Assembly (NCBI GenBank): GCA_965116195.1
Contig: OZ220491.1
Span: 62,001-126,000, forward strand
Source: Aldehydirespirator sp965116195
GTDB taxonomy: Bacteria > Actinomycetota > Acidimicrobiia > Acidimicrobiales > Aldehydirespiratoraceae
Direction of reading: 5' to 3'
Length of the DNA stretch: 64,000 nt
The position numbers were made by a program, and so were the translations under genes. The notes under the pieces were generated by a model. It was not told the origin of the DNA and ran no database searches. It saw nothing but the letters and a program-made list of their open reading frames with translations. Positions within the stretch are counted from its first letter, which is position 1. Each line of letters starts with the position of its first letter. Below, in pieces: positions 8,113 to 16,634 of this stretch.

Positions 8113-9162
8113 ATGCGAAAAGTCGCTGTCATCGGTGCCTCGGGTTTCACGGGTGCAGAACTCCTGCGCATCTGTGCGTCACACCCCGAACTCGAAGTGA
8201 CCCTCGCCACAGGTGACTCCATGGCCGGATGCGCTGTGGCCGACATCTACCCGAGCCTGGCACCTGCCTACCCGCAGGCACGTTTCGTTCCTTACGAGCC
8301 CGGCCTGGCTGCCGGGTGTGACCTGGACCTGGCTTTTTGTGCCCTGCCTCACGGTGCCTCCCAAGCCGTGGTGGGTGATCTGCGCAACGACGTGGCTCAC
8401 GTCGTTGATCTGGCAGCTGACTTCAGACTTGATGATCCCGGCTTGTACCCGGACTGGTATGGCGAGGCACACACCCGGCCTGACCTGCTCAACGAGTTCG
8501 TGTTCGGCTTGCCCGAGTTGTTCCGCAGCGACCTTGAAAAAGCGCAACTGGTGGCTGCACCGGGTTGTTATGTCACCGCGTCCGCCCTGGCTCTGGCTCC
8601 GCTGGTTGCTGCTCAGGCGGTTGAGCCCACCGGCATCATTGTTGATGCTGCCAGCGGAGTGTCAGGCGCGGGTCGGGGGGCCAAGGCGCACACCTCGTTT
8701 TGTGCGGTGGACGAGGACTTCCAGGCGTACGGCCTGCTGAACCATCGTCACACGCCCGAGATCGAGATGGCTGTGTCACGACACGCCGGCGTTGCGACAA
8801 GTGTGATCTTCACCCCCCATCTAGCTCCCATGAACCGGGGCATCCTGGCCACTTGTTACGCACGGCCCGCCGGTACGGCCGTCAGCGCCGACAGTGACGA
8901 GATGCTCAACCTGCTGGCCACGGCCTACGAGTCTGAACCCTTTGTGGTGGTGAGTGATCGATCTCCCTCCACCAAGGCGACGCTGGGTTCCAACTGCGTA
9001 CACATCACCGCCAGGGCTGATCGGCGTACCGGTTGGGTGGTCGTGATCTCGGCTCTGGACAACCTCATGAAAGGGGCGTCGGGTCAGGCCGTGCAGTGCG
9101 CCAACCTCGCTCTGGGGATCACCGAGACTGCCGGACTCGCCACAGCCGGGGTGTTCCCGTGA
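8113..9162 (+). CDS. argC: N-acetyl-gamma-glutamyl-phosphate reductase
   Basis: The third step of arginine synthesis: NADPH reduction of N-acetylglutamyl phosphate to the semialdehyde, in the cytoplasm. A normal 349 residues. The Rossmann nucleotide-binding loop is GASGFTGAELLR (residues 8-19), the catalytic cysteine sits in VAAPGCYVTASAL (about 150), and HTPEIE provides the conserved histidine. ATG 8113 follows the leaderless promoter directly. It is the first gene of argCJBDFRGH. Confidence 0.96.
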   Translation: MRKVAVIGASGFTGAELLRICASHPELEVTLATGDSMAGCAVADIYPSLAPAYPQARFVPYEPGLAAGCDLDLAFCALPHGASQAVVGDLRNDVAHVVDLAADFRLDDPGLYPDWYGEAHTRPDLLNEFVFGLPELFRSDLEKAQLVAAPGCYVTASALALAPLVAAQAVEPTGIIVDAASGVSGAGRGAKAHTSFCAVDEDFQAYGLLNHRHTPEIEMAVSRHAGVATSVIFTPHLAPMNRGILATCYARPAGTAVSADSDEMLNLLATAYESEPFVVVSDRSPSTKATLGSNCVHITARADRRTGWVVVISALDNLMKGASGQAVQCANLALGITETAGLATAGVFP

Positions 9163-9333
9163 CGACTGCCAAGACAACCAGGACGACCATGACACCCAAG
9201 ACAACCTGACAACCATGACACCCAAGACACAACCTGATCATCACGGACAACAAGGACAACCATGACAACCAGAACAACGAAAACAACCACGACGACCACG
9301 ACAACGAGAACGACCAGGACGACCAGGACGACC
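9163..9333 (+). repeat. Short GACAACCATGACA-type repeats between argC and argJ
   Basis: Degenerate units (ACAACCATGACACCCAAGAC, GACAACC, GACGACC) fill the gap and run into the first codons of argJ. They create several AGGA-N5-ATG start contexts, including 9262 and 9334. Confidence 0.7.
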
Positions 9334-10653
9334 ATGACAACCTCGCCTCTGGCACCCGGCGCTTTTCCCACGCTGCCGACGATCGGCGGGTTGCGTCTGA
9401 ACGCGGTCTCAGCCGGGATACGTCGTCAAGGTCGCAACGACCTAATGATGGCGGAGATGGCCCCGGGAACCACCGTGGCTGGCGTGTTCACCCGTTCGCT
9501 GTGTACCGCTGCGCCGGTGGACTGGTGCAGGCAGGCATTGCTCAAAACTCGGGGCAGAGGCCGAGCCGTGATCGTGAACTCCGGCAACGCCAACGCCTTC
9601 ACCGGTGCCGCAGGACAAGCCGCCGCCGAGCGCACCGCCCGGTCGGTGGCTGCTGCGTTGGGAGTGGCACCCCATGAGGTGCTGGTCGCCTCCACCGGCG
9701 TGATAGGTGAAGACCTGCCGGTTGAGCGCATTGTCGCTGCTGTGCCCGCACTGGTTGACGGTCTGGCTCCTGCCGGGTGCCCGGGCTGGGAAGCCGCCGC
9801 TCATGCCATCGGTACCACCGACACGTTTTCCAAGGGTGCCGCAGCCGAGGTGGAGGGCACGGGCACAGGCAAGGGTGCCGCAGCCGAGGTGGAGGGCACG
9901 GGCACGCAGGTGGAGGGCACAGGCACGGGCACGGCGGCGCAGGTGGAGGGCACGGGCACGGGAGCACAGGTGGCAGGCATCGCCAAGGGAAGCGGCATGA
10001 TCGCACCGGACATGGCCACGATGTTGGCTTTTGTGTTCACCGATATGGCAGCCGAGCCCGACTGGGCCCGGGAGTGCCTGGCTGCTGCGGTCGCCCGCAG
10101 TTTCAATCGCATCACGGTTGACTCCGATACGTCCACCAGTGACATGGTGCTGTTGGTTGCCACCGGTACATCCGGCATAAGGGCTGACCGGCATGCGGAA
10201 GCGTTTCGGCGGGCCCTTGACGCTGTGACGTTGGACCTGGCCCATCAGGTCGTGCGTGACGGTGAAGGTGCCTCGAAGTTCGTGGCAGTGACAGTCAGCG
10301 GAGCCGCTGATGACAACGCGGCCACGGCCATTGCCCGAGCGGTGGCTGACTCGCCGCTCGTGAAGACCGCCCTGGCCGCCTCCGATGCCAACTGGGGTCG
10401 CATCGTGGCGGCTGTGGGCAAGGCGGGACAGCGGGCTGATCGTGACCGTCTCTGTATCTGGATAGGGGACGAACAGTGCGCCGATCACGGCAGGCGCAAA
10501 GCGGACTACAACGAGGCGAGAGCCACCCGGCATCTGCAGGGCAGCGAGATCAGCTTGCGTATAGATGTGGGGGTGGGCAGCGGTCAGGCCACGGTGTGGA
10601 CCTGTGATCTGACCCACGGCTACATCAACATCAACGCCGGGTACAGGACATGA
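9334..10653 (+). CDS. argJ: Arginine biosynthesis protein ArgJ (ornithine acetyltransferase)
   Basis: It transfers acetyl from N-acetylornithine to glutamate, recycling the acetyl group. Many homologues also make N-acetylglutamate from acetyl-CoA; no argA is seen here. The proenzyme self-cleaves before the threonine of IAPDMATMLAF (about residue 229). Other family marks are VNSGNANAFTG and ASTGVIGE, with the C-terminal GYININAGYRT. I chose ATG 9334 (439 residues) because it lies nearest the conserved region. ATG 9262 has an equally good AGGA site, created by the repeats, and would add a Thr/Arg-rich stretch. An insertion of about 45 residues of EVEGTGT repeats lies just before GIAKGSGM, next to the cleavage loop. 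Confidence 0.94.
   Translation: MTTSPLAPGAFPTLPTIGGLRLNAVSAGIRRQGRNDLMMAEMAPGTTVAGVFTRSLCTAAPVDWCRQALLKTRGRGRAVIVNSGNANAFTGAAGQAAAERTARSVAAALGVAPHEVLVASTGVIGEDLPVERIVAAVPALVDGLAPAGCPGWEAAAHAIGTTDTFSKGAAAEVEGTGTGKGAAAEVEGTGTQVEGTGTGTAAQVEGTGTGAQVAGIAKGSGMIAPDMATMLAFVFTDMAAEPDWARECLAAAVARSFNRITVDSDTSTSDMVLLVATGTSGIRADRHAEAFRRALDAVTLDLAHQVVRDGEGASKFVAVTVSGAADDNAATAIARAVADSPLVKTALAASDANWGRIVAAVGKAGQRADRDRLCIWIGDEQCADHGRRKADYNEARATRHLQGSEISLRIDVGVGSGQATVWTCDLTHGYININAGYRT
9838..9975 (+). repeat. In-frame GAGGTGGAGGGCACGGGCAC repeat in argJ
   Basis: Two 39-bp units, then shorter versions, encode GAAAEVEGTGTGK-type repeats. The reading frame is kept throughout. Confidence 0.85.
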
Positions 10654-10782
10654 ACAGCCGTGTACGGGACACCAGCGGTGGCGGTTGCGATGGCATCAAC
10701 GCGGGGTACAGGACATGAACAGCCGTGTACGGGACACCAGCGGTGGCGGTTGCGATGGCATCAACGCCGGGTACAGGACATG
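10630..10782 (+). repeat. 65-bp tandem duplication of the argJ stop / argB start junction
   Basis: ATCAACGCCGGGTACAGGAC followed by ATGA occurs at 10630, 10695 and 10760, nearly identical apart from one base in the second copy. The first copy holds the argJ stop and the third holds the argB start. An ancestral ATGA overlap has apparently been pulled apart by about 130 bases. Confidence 0.9.
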
Positions 10783-11694
10783 AATGCCGCATCAGCGGAG
10801 GCCACCTCTGCTGCCTCGCATCATTTTGAGCCGCAGCTGCGGGCACGGGCGCTGGTGGAGGCCTTGCCCTACATACGGCGCTTCCACGGCCAGGTGGTGG
10901 TCATCAAATATGGTGGCCACGCCATGACCAACCCGGATCTGGCCGACTCGTTTGCCCGTGATGTCGTGCTGGTCCGTTCGGTGGGTCTGCATCCGGTGGT
11001 CGTGCATGGTGGCGGTCCCCAGATCGGCGCTCACCTGGAGCGGCTCGGTAAGCAGAGCGAGTTCCGTGACGGTCTGCGGGTGACCGATGCCGACACGCTG
11101 GATGTGGTGCGGATGGTGCTGGTCGGCAAGGTGGGACGTGACATCGTCGGTGCGGTCAACGCCAACGGCGGAGCTGCGTTGGGTCTCTCCGGTGAGGACG
11201 GGGGACTGGTGACAGCGGCACCTCGTGATCCTGGTCTGGGCTTCGTCGGCGATGTCACCGAGGTGCGTCCCGGTGTGATCAAGAGGCTTCTGAGCGAGGA
11301 GATCATCCCGGTGGTGTCCTCCATCGGTGCCGGGCCCGGGGGCCAGGCATACAACATCAATGCCGACACGATGGCCGCCGCACTGGCCGGGGCGCTGGGC
11401 GCTGCCAAGGTCGTCTATCTGACCGATGTGCCCGGCCTGCTCGGCGACGCCACAGACATGTCGTCGCTGGTGAGTCGCGCCACCGTCACGGAGGTGGAGG
11501 CGATGATCACCTCAGGAGCCGTCAGCAGCGGGATGATCCCCAAGGCGAGGGCTTGTGTTCAGGCTGTTCAACAGGGGGCTGGATCAGCGCACATGCTTGA
11601 CGGACGTATCCCGCACGCCGTGCTGCTGGAACTCTTCACCGACGCAGGCATCGGCACCATGATCACAGCCGACCCGGGAGAGGAGCAGCCATGA
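10780..11694 (+). CDS. argB: Acetylglutamate kinase
   Basis: It phosphorylates N-acetylglutamate, the second step and usual arginine-feedback point. The amino-acid kinase fold shows VVIKYGGHAM (phosphate loop), VVVHGGGPQIG and NINADTMAAALAGALGA, and the product is 304 residues. ATG 10780 gives the family start (MNAASAEATSAASHHFEPQ). Upstream in-frame codons to 10660 are the duplicated junction read through and should not be included. The stop overlaps the argD start as ATGA. Confidence 0.95.
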   Translation: MNAASAEATSAASHHFEPQLRARALVEALPYIRRFHGQVVVIKYGGHAMTNPDLADSFARDVVLVRSVGLHPVVVHGGGPQIGAHLERLGKQSEFRDGLRVTDADTLDVVRMVLVGKVGRDIVGAVNANGGAALGLSGEDGGLVTAAPRDPGLGFVGDVTEVRPGVIKRLLSEEIIPVVSSIGAGPGGQAYNINADTMAAALAGALGAAKVVYLTDVPGLLGDATDMSSLVSRATVTEVEAMITSGAVSSGMIPKARACVQAVQQGAGSAHMLDGRIPHAVLLELFTDAGIGTMITADPGEEQP

Positions 11695-12875
11695 CCAAGG
11701 CCGTGCTGATGAACAACTACGGCACTCCGCCGGTCACTTTTGTGCGTGGTGAGGGTGCTGAGTTGATTGATGACCAGGGTCGGCGTTATCTGGACTTTTT
11801 GTGCGGGTTGGCCGTCACGGGCCTGGGTCATGCCCATCCGGCGGTAACAGAGGCCGTGTCGGCCCAGGCAGCAACACTTGTCCACACCTCGAACCTGTTC
11901 GCCAACGAGTTGACCGCCGAAGTGGTTGAGACTCTCGACAGGTTGATCCGGTCAGGCCCCGACGGTGATGCACAGCCGGGTCGCATCTTGTTCCAGAACT
12001 CGGGAGCCGAAGCGATCGAGGCTGCCCTCAAGTTGGTGCGCAAATATCAGGGTCGCGGTCGCCATGTGGTCATCAGCGCCTACGGCTCTTTCCACGGGCG
12101 CACGCTCGGTGCATTGGCCGCCACCGGCCAGCCCCAGAAGCACGAGCCCTTTCAGCCGATGCCCTCCGGGTTCCGCCATGTCGCATTTGATGACATTGAC
12201 GCGATCACCGCGGCACTTGACCCCTCTGTGGGTGCTGTGCTGCTTGAAGCGGTCCAGGGCGAGGGTGGTGTCATCCCCGCTGCCGACGGCTACCTGCAGG
12301 CGGTGCGTGAGGTGTGCGATGAGCGGGGAATCCTGCTGATCGTGGACGAGATACAGACCGGGCTGGGGCGCACGGGCCGCTGGTTCGGCTATCAGCATGC
12401 CGGAATCCAGCCTGACATCGTGACCATGGCCAAGGCTCTGGGCAATGGTGTGCCTGTCGGTGCGGTTTGGGCCCGGCCCCGGGTGGCTGGTGCCTTCAGC
12501 CCGGGCGATCACGGATCAACCTTCGCCGGACAACCCCTGGCACTCGCCGCAGCCACCGCCGTGCTGCGCACCATGGTGGACATGGACATCCCAGCCGTGG
12601 CGCAGCGTCTCGGCACAACTCTGGCTGACCGGTTGCGCGGCATTGATGGTGTGGCTGGCGTGCGGGGCAGGGGATTGTTGCTCGCCGCTGAGATCTTCCG
12701 GTCGGCTCTGGACGGACGTTCGGCGGCCGAGATCGCCACCGCCTGCCTGCGACGGGGTGTCGTGGTGAACGCAGTCACCCCCACCGCCTTGCGTCTGGCA
12801 CCTCCCTTTGTCGTGTCCGAGGAGCAACTCGCCGCAGGTGCTGACATCATCGCCGACGTGCTGGAGAACGGGTGA
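11691..12875 (+). CDS. argD: Acetylornithine aminotransferase
   Basis: A PLP enzyme converting N-acetylglutamate semialdehyde to N-acetylornithine. The 394-residue product has the class III aminotransferase marks: FQNSGAEAIEAALKLVRK, HGRTLGALAATGQ, LIVDEIQTGLGRTG (aspartate for the PLP pyridine) and the Schiff-base lysine in VTMAKALGNG, with GDHGSTFAGQPLA after it. The start overlaps argB by four bases, so translation is coupled. Its stop lies inside a 23-bp sequence repeated at the argF start. Confidence 0.96.
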   Translation: MTKAVLMNNYGTPPVTFVRGEGAELIDDQGRRYLDFLCGLAVTGLGHAHPAVTEAVSAQAATLVHTSNLFANELTAEVVETLDRLIRSGPDGDAQPGRILFQNSGAEAIEAALKLVRKYQGRGRHVVISAYGSFHGRTLGALAATGQPQKHEPFQPMPSGFRHVAFDDIDAITAALDPSVGAVLLEAVQGEGGVIPAADGYLQAVREVCDERGILLIVDEIQTGLGRTGRWFGYQHAGIQPDIVTMAKALGNGVPVGAVWARPRVAGAFSPGDHGSTFAGQPLALAAATAVLRTMVDMDIPAVAQRLGTTLADRLRGIDGVAGVRGRGLLLAAEIFRSALDGRSAAEIATACLRRGVVVNAVTPTALRLAPPFVVSEEQLAAGADIIADVLENG

Positions 12876-13046
12876 TGCGCTGCAGTACGGGCGATGGACT
12901 GGAAGTGCAAACCTTGATGTGCCGGAAGGACCTTCGTCCATTTCCCAGGGGAACCAGACGGCAACATCGTCGTCCTGTCCTTGATGTTCAGGAGAATGAG
13001 TGAGGTGCCGGAGAGTGAGTGAAGTGCTGGAGAACGGGTGATGCGC
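12858..13046 (+). repeat. 23-bp direct repeat flanking a 143-bp insert at the argD/argF junction
   Basis: Identical 23-base copies (GTGCTGGAGAACGGGTGATG plus CGC) lie at 12858-12880 and 13024-13046. The first contains the argD stop, the second the argF ATG. Between them are 143 bases with no gene and GAGTGAGTGAAGTGCYGGAG-like fragments, as if the ancestral TGATG overlap had been duplicated and spread apart. Confidence 0.85.
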
Positions 13047-13934
13047 CATTTTCTTGAAGTGGACGACTTGGATGCGCAGGAACTGGCCGAGGTGCTCGAC
13101 TTGGCGCAGGTTGCCGATCCGCCGGCGGTGCTGGCCGGTCAGGGCATGGCACTGGTGTTCGAGAAGCCGTCATTACGCACGCGCAACTCCATCGAGATGG
13201 CCGTTGTGCAACTTGGCGGGCATCCTGCCTACATCCTTCCCCGGGAGGTGGGCCTTGACAAGCGTGAGAGCGTCGAGGATGTGGTTCGTGCTCTGGCCTG
13301 TTATCACGCTGTGGTCGGTGCCAGGGTTTTCGCCCACAGCACAGTCGAGCGGATGGCTTCTGTGGATGTCGTGCCGGTTGTCAACCTGTTGAGTGATGAC
13401 GCTCACCCCATGCAGGCGCTGGCTGATGTGCTGACACTCCGTTGCGTGCTCGGCGACCTGGGGGGTCGGGTTGTCGCCTATGTGGGCGATGCCAACAATG
13501 TGGCCAGGTCGCTGGCTCTGGCAGCAGGGATGGTCGGTATGGGGGTGCGGGTTGCCAGTCCCGGTGGCTACAGCTTTGATGAGGTCACCCTGGCGCTACT
13601 GCGTGAGCGCGGCTGCGAACCTGAAGTCACCGACTGCCCGACTGAGGCTGTCCGTGGTGCTCACGCCGTGTACAGCGACGTGTGGGCTTCCATGGGTCAG
13701 GAGGGCGAGGCCCGTGAACGCAGTCGAGCCTTTCGTGGTTTCACGGTTGATGAGGCTCTTATGGCCCGTGCCGCGCCCGGGGCGGTTTTCTTGCATTGTC
13801 TGCCCGCACATCGTGGCGAGGAGGTTGCCTCGGAGGTCATTGACGGCCCTCGCAGCCGGGTCTGGCTGCAAGCTGCCAATCGGATGCATGCAGCCCGGGG
13901 CCTGTTGCAGTGGCTTGTCAGCCGGTCGGCATGA
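13041..13934 (+). CDS. argF: Ornithine carbamoyltransferase
   Basis: It joins carbamoyl phosphate to ornithine to give citrulline. The 297-residue product shows the carbamoyl-phosphate loop FEKPSLRTRNS (about 35-45), the DDAHPMQALADVLT region and the ornithine-binding HCLPAHRGEE. ATG 13041 matches the family start MRHFLEVDDLD; GTG 13038 directly before it is less likely. GGAG lies about ten bases upstream, inside the duplicated junction. Confidence 0.96.
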   Translation: MRHFLEVDDLDAQELAEVLDLAQVADPPAVLAGQGMALVFEKPSLRTRNSIEMAVVQLGGHPAYILPREVGLDKRESVEDVVRALACYHAVVGARVFAHSTVERMASVDVVPVVNLLSDDAHPMQALADVLTLRCVLGDLGGRVVAYVGDANNVARSLALAAGMVGMGVRVASPGGYSFDEVTLALLRERGCEPEVTDCPTEAVRGAHAVYSDVWASMGQEGEARERSRAFRGFTVDEALMARAAPGAVFLHCLPAHRGEEVASEVIDGPRSRVWLQAANRMHAARGLLQWLVSRSA

Positions 13935-13976
13935 GGGATGAGGATGAGGACAGAGGATGAGGACGCAGCGACAGCC

Positions 13977-14083
13977 ATGAGCAGAACCAGCCGTCGCTTT
14001 CTCATCGGGTGTCCGCCGCACGATTGTCGGCGCTGTCGCCGGGTTGACTCATGAGCAGGACCAGCCGTCGCTTTCTCATCGGG
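13977..14083 (+). repeat. 74-bp offset duplication of the argR start
   Basis: ATGAGCAGRACCAGCCGTCG plus CTTTCTCATCGGG occurs at 13977 and again at the true start 14051, with one mismatch in 33 bases. The first copy encodes MSRTSRRFLIG and then leaves the argR sequence. Confidence 0.9.
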
Positions 14084-14524
14084 CGTCTGCTGACCGAGCA
14101 CAACGTGGTCAGCCAGAAGCAACTTGCCGAGCTGTTGCAGGACCAGCAGATCACTGTCACTCTGGCCACCCTGTCTCGTGACCTCAATGCCATGGGTGCG
14201 ATCAAGGTGAGAGCCCCCGGTGGCGGGAGCCTGTACGCCATACCCGATGGTCCTGTTGAGCAGGTGACGGGTGACGAACAACTGCGACGGGTGATGGCTG
14301 AGTGGGTGGCCGACATCGGTGCGTCACAGAACATAGTTGTGGTGCGTACTCCGCCTGGTTCGGCTCATATGGTGGCGTCGGCTCTTGACCGGGCCGACTT
14401 GTCCGACGTGCTGGGTACGGTGGCCGGCGATGACTCGCTGATCGTGGTGGCTGCTGAGGGAACCCCGGGCCGGACGCTGGCGGCTCGCTTGCGGGTCCTG
14501 GCCGGACTCGCCTCCGAAATCTGA
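14051..14524 (+). CDS. argR: Arginine repressor
   Basis: A hexameric, arginine-dependent DNA-binding repressor of arginine genes. The 157-residue product has an N-terminal winged helix (SRRFLIGRLLTEHNVVSQKQ, then TLATLSRDLNAMGAIKV) and a C-terminal oligomerisation and arginine-binding domain (GSAHMVASALDRAD, LGTVAGDDSLIVV). It is embedded in its own regulon and presumably acts at the inverted repeat before argC. ATG 14051 gives the canonical start; a decoy copy of the first 11 codons lies 74 bases upstream. Confidence 0.95.
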   Translation: MSRTSRRFLIGRLLTEHNVVSQKQLAELLQDQQITVTLATLSRDLNAMGAIKVRAPGGGSLYAIPDGPVEQVTGDEQLRRVMAEWVADIGASQNIVVVRTPPGSAHMVASALDRADLSDVLGTVAGDDSLIVVAAEGTPGRTLAARLRVLAGLASEI

Positions 14525-14563
14525 ACATGCCGTGATCGGCAAATACCGGAAGGAATCAGGTTG

Positions 14564-15970
14564 ATGCAAACAAACCCCACCGCTGCTGATAGTGCTGAAG
14601 TATCAACTGGTGTCTCGAAGGTCGAGGGTGCTGACCGTTCGGCTGGTGTCTGGAATGTGGAGGGTGCTGACCGTTCGGCTGGTGTCTGGAATGTGGAGGG
14701 TGCCGACCGTTCGGCTGGTGTCCCGAGGTCTGATAGTGCTGACTGCTTGGCTGGTGTCAACAAAGTGGTTCTCGCCTATTCGGGCGGGCTTGACACATCG
14801 ATAATCCTGCGCTGGCTACAGGAGACCTTTGGTTGCACAGTCGTCACCTTCACTGCTGACATAGGCCAGGGCGAAGAGTTGGAACCGGCCCGCTCAAAGG
14901 CGCTGGCCATGGGTGTGGCACCGGACGACATCTTCGTGGAGGACCTGCGTGAGGAGTTTGCCCGGGACTACGTGTTCCCGATGTTTCGCGCCAACACCGT
15001 CTATGAGGGCGAGTATCTGCTGGGCACCTCCATCGCCCGTCCGCTGATCGCCAAACGCCTGGTGGAGATCGCACGGGCCACCCGGGCCGATGCCATCAGC
15101 CACGGTGCCACCGGCAAGGGAAACGACCAGGTGCGTTTTGAACTCGGTGCCTACGCGCTTGACCCCGACATCAGGGTGATAGCCCCGTGGCGACAGTGGG
15201 ATCTGGGTTCGCGGGAGTCACTCATGGCTTATGCATCCGCCCATTCAATACCGGTTGAGCGGGCCAGGGGTTCTGCCTCACCGTTCTCAATGGATGCCAA
15301 CCTGTTGCACATCTCCTATGAGGGCGGGCCGTTGGAGGACCCGTGGCAGGAACCTCCCGCCGAGATGTGGCGCTGGTCGGTCAGTCCCGAGCGGGCCCCT
15401 GACGAGGCCACCTATGTTGATCTCACCTACAGATGTGGCGACATTGTTGCGGTTGACGGTCGCCCCATGACCCCCGGAGAGGTGTTGGCTGAGTTGAACG
15501 CCCTCGGAGCGGCCAACGGAGTCGGACGGATCGACATTGTGGAAAATCGCTATGTGGGCATGAAGAGCCGAGGGGCCTACGAGACACCCGGTGGCACGAT
15601 CATGTTGCGTGCCCACCGGGCTGTTGAGTCGATCACCCTTGACCGTGAGGTGGCTCACCTCAAGGATGCGCTGATGCCCCGTTATGCGGAGATGATCTAC
15701 AACGGCTACTGGTGGAGTCCCGAACGCCGGATGCTGCAGACCGCTGTTGACCACAGCCAACAACACGTGAATGGTGAGGTGAGGGTGCGGCTGTACAAGG
15801 GCAATGTCGAAGTCGTGGGTCGTCGCTCGCAGGACTCACTGTTTGACGAGAAGGTCGTGACTTTTGAAGACGACGAGGGTGCCTATCACCAAGGCGACGC
15901 AACCGGCTTCATCGCGCTGCAGGCGTTGCGACTGCGCAACCTGGCCCGCAAACGCCCCAACCCCGACTGA
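14564..15970 (+). CDS. argG: Argininosuccinate synthase
   Basis: An ATP-dependent enzyme joining citrulline and aspartate. The N-type ATP pyrophosphatase loop is LAYSGGLDTS (about 69-78); SHGATGKGNDQVRFE and SRGAYETPGGTIM are further family marks. Most synthases start two or three residues before the P-loop region. Here about 60 extra residues precede it, made of a 12-residue repeat (GVWNVEGADRSA type). The last unit runs straight into GVNKVVLAYSGG. ATG 14564 follows GGAAGGA; TTG 14561 is an alternative. The product is 468 residues. Confidence 0.95.
   Translation: MQTNPTAADSAEVSTGVSKVEGADRSAGVWNVEGADRSAGVWNVEGADRSAGVPRSDSADCLAGVNKVVLAYSGGLDTSIILRWLQETFGCTVVTFTADIGQGEELEPARSKALAMGVAPDDIFVEDLREEFARDYVFPMFRANTVYEGEYLLGTSIARPLIAKRLVEIARATRADAISHGATGKGNDQVRFELGAYALDPDIRVIAPWRQWDLGSRESLMAYASAHSIPVERARGSASPFSMDANLLHISYEGGPLEDPWQEPPAEMWRWSVSPERAPDEATYVDLTYRCGDIVAVDGRPMTPGEVLAELNALGAANGVGRIDIVENRYVGMKSRGAYETPGGTIMLRAHRAVESITLDREVAHLKDALMPRYAEMIYNGYWWSPERRMLQTAVDHSQQHVNGEVRVRLYKGNVEVVGRRSQDSLFDEKVVTFEDDEGAYHQGDATGFIALQALRLRNLARKRPNPD
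14607..14750 (+). repeat. 36-bp in-frame minisatellite at the argG N-terminus
   Basis: CTGGTGTC recurs at 14607, 14643, 14679, 14715 and 14751, an exact 36-bp (12-codon) period. Units two and three are almost identical. The first bases of conserved argG follow the final CTGGTGTC. Confidence 0.93.
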
Positions 15971-16022
15971 CAGCACCCCACAGTGTGCCCTGTCGTGTCT
16001 CTGCCTGCTCTTGTGTCTGCTG

Positions 16023-16352
16023 CTACGGGGTGGTGTCCGGGTTCTCGTCGGTTCCTGTCACACCTTGATCCTGTTCTGTGCCAGAAGCCTGCTGTTGTAT
16101 GTGGGGGATGATCATGTCCACCTTTGTTTCAAGCGCAGTGACACGATTGGACAAGCCGTCGATACGGCCAGACAGGATGTCTATCTTGGTATCTATCTTG
16201 GTGTCCAGATTGTCGATCTTGGTGTCCAGATTGTCCATCCTGTTGTCCAGGCTGTCGATCCTCTTCAGCAGCAAATTCATGCTGAACCCGAAAGATGAGA
16301 TCAACCCGACCCCGAGAATGCTGATGATGACTGAGATGATCGCTGTTTCCAT
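16023..16352 (-). CDS. Small membrane protein with coiled coil, function unknown
   Basis: A protein of 109 residues. Residues 1-28 (METAIISVIISILGVGLISS) are a membrane segment. Residues 30-80 are a coiled coil of repeated seven-residue units (RIDSLDNRMDNLDTKIDNLD), followed by a short acidic tail. ATG 16352 follows AAGGAG; an earlier in-frame start at 16397 lacks a site. TTGACA on the minus strand (around 16415-16420) may be its -35. It faces against the arg genes, between argG and argH. I do not recognise a family, and the heptad repeats are easily made by tandem duplication. Confidence 0.6.
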   Translation of the reverse strand: METAIISVIISILGVGLISSFGFSMNLLLKRIDSLDNRMDNLDTKIDNLDTKIDTKIDILSGRIDGLSNRVTALETKVDMIIPHIQQQASGTEQDQGVTGTDENPDTTP

Positions 16353-16424
16353 GTTGGTCTCCTTGGCTGTTGTTGCTACACACCTGTTGCATAGCATGTC
16401 ATATCATGCCATAGCTGTCAACAT

Positions 16425-16625
16425 ATGACAACCCAGGCATTCGAAAATCCTCTCAGCAGGCGGCAGTGCAACAACGACATCAAGCAAACTCTAGCTGACT
16501 ATCATGCCATGCTCAACCAGTTGGAGCCAGCACCCGGGGGGGACAGTGGTGGAGGATGCAGCGATCATGGCGTTGGGTACACGGACATCACCGTTGTCTG
16601 TGCCTCTGCCGTAAGGAATACGTAA
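16425..16625 (+). CDS. Possible small ORF before argH
   Basis: A 66-residue frame (MTTQAFENPLSRRQ, DIKQTLADYHAMLNQLEPAP) with no ribosome site, ending nine bases before argH. No family recognised. It may be only the argH leader. Confidence 0.22.
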   Translation: MTTQAFENPLSRRQCNNDIKQTLADYHAMLNQLEPAPGGDSGGGCSDHGVGYTDITVVCASAVRNT

Positions 16626-16634
16626 GGAACGGTT

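Noticed and set aside
12881..13023. Insertion sequence between argD and argF
   Set aside because: Only 143 bases, no transposase and no clear terminal inverted repeats; the flanking 23-bp repeat is better explained by junction duplication.
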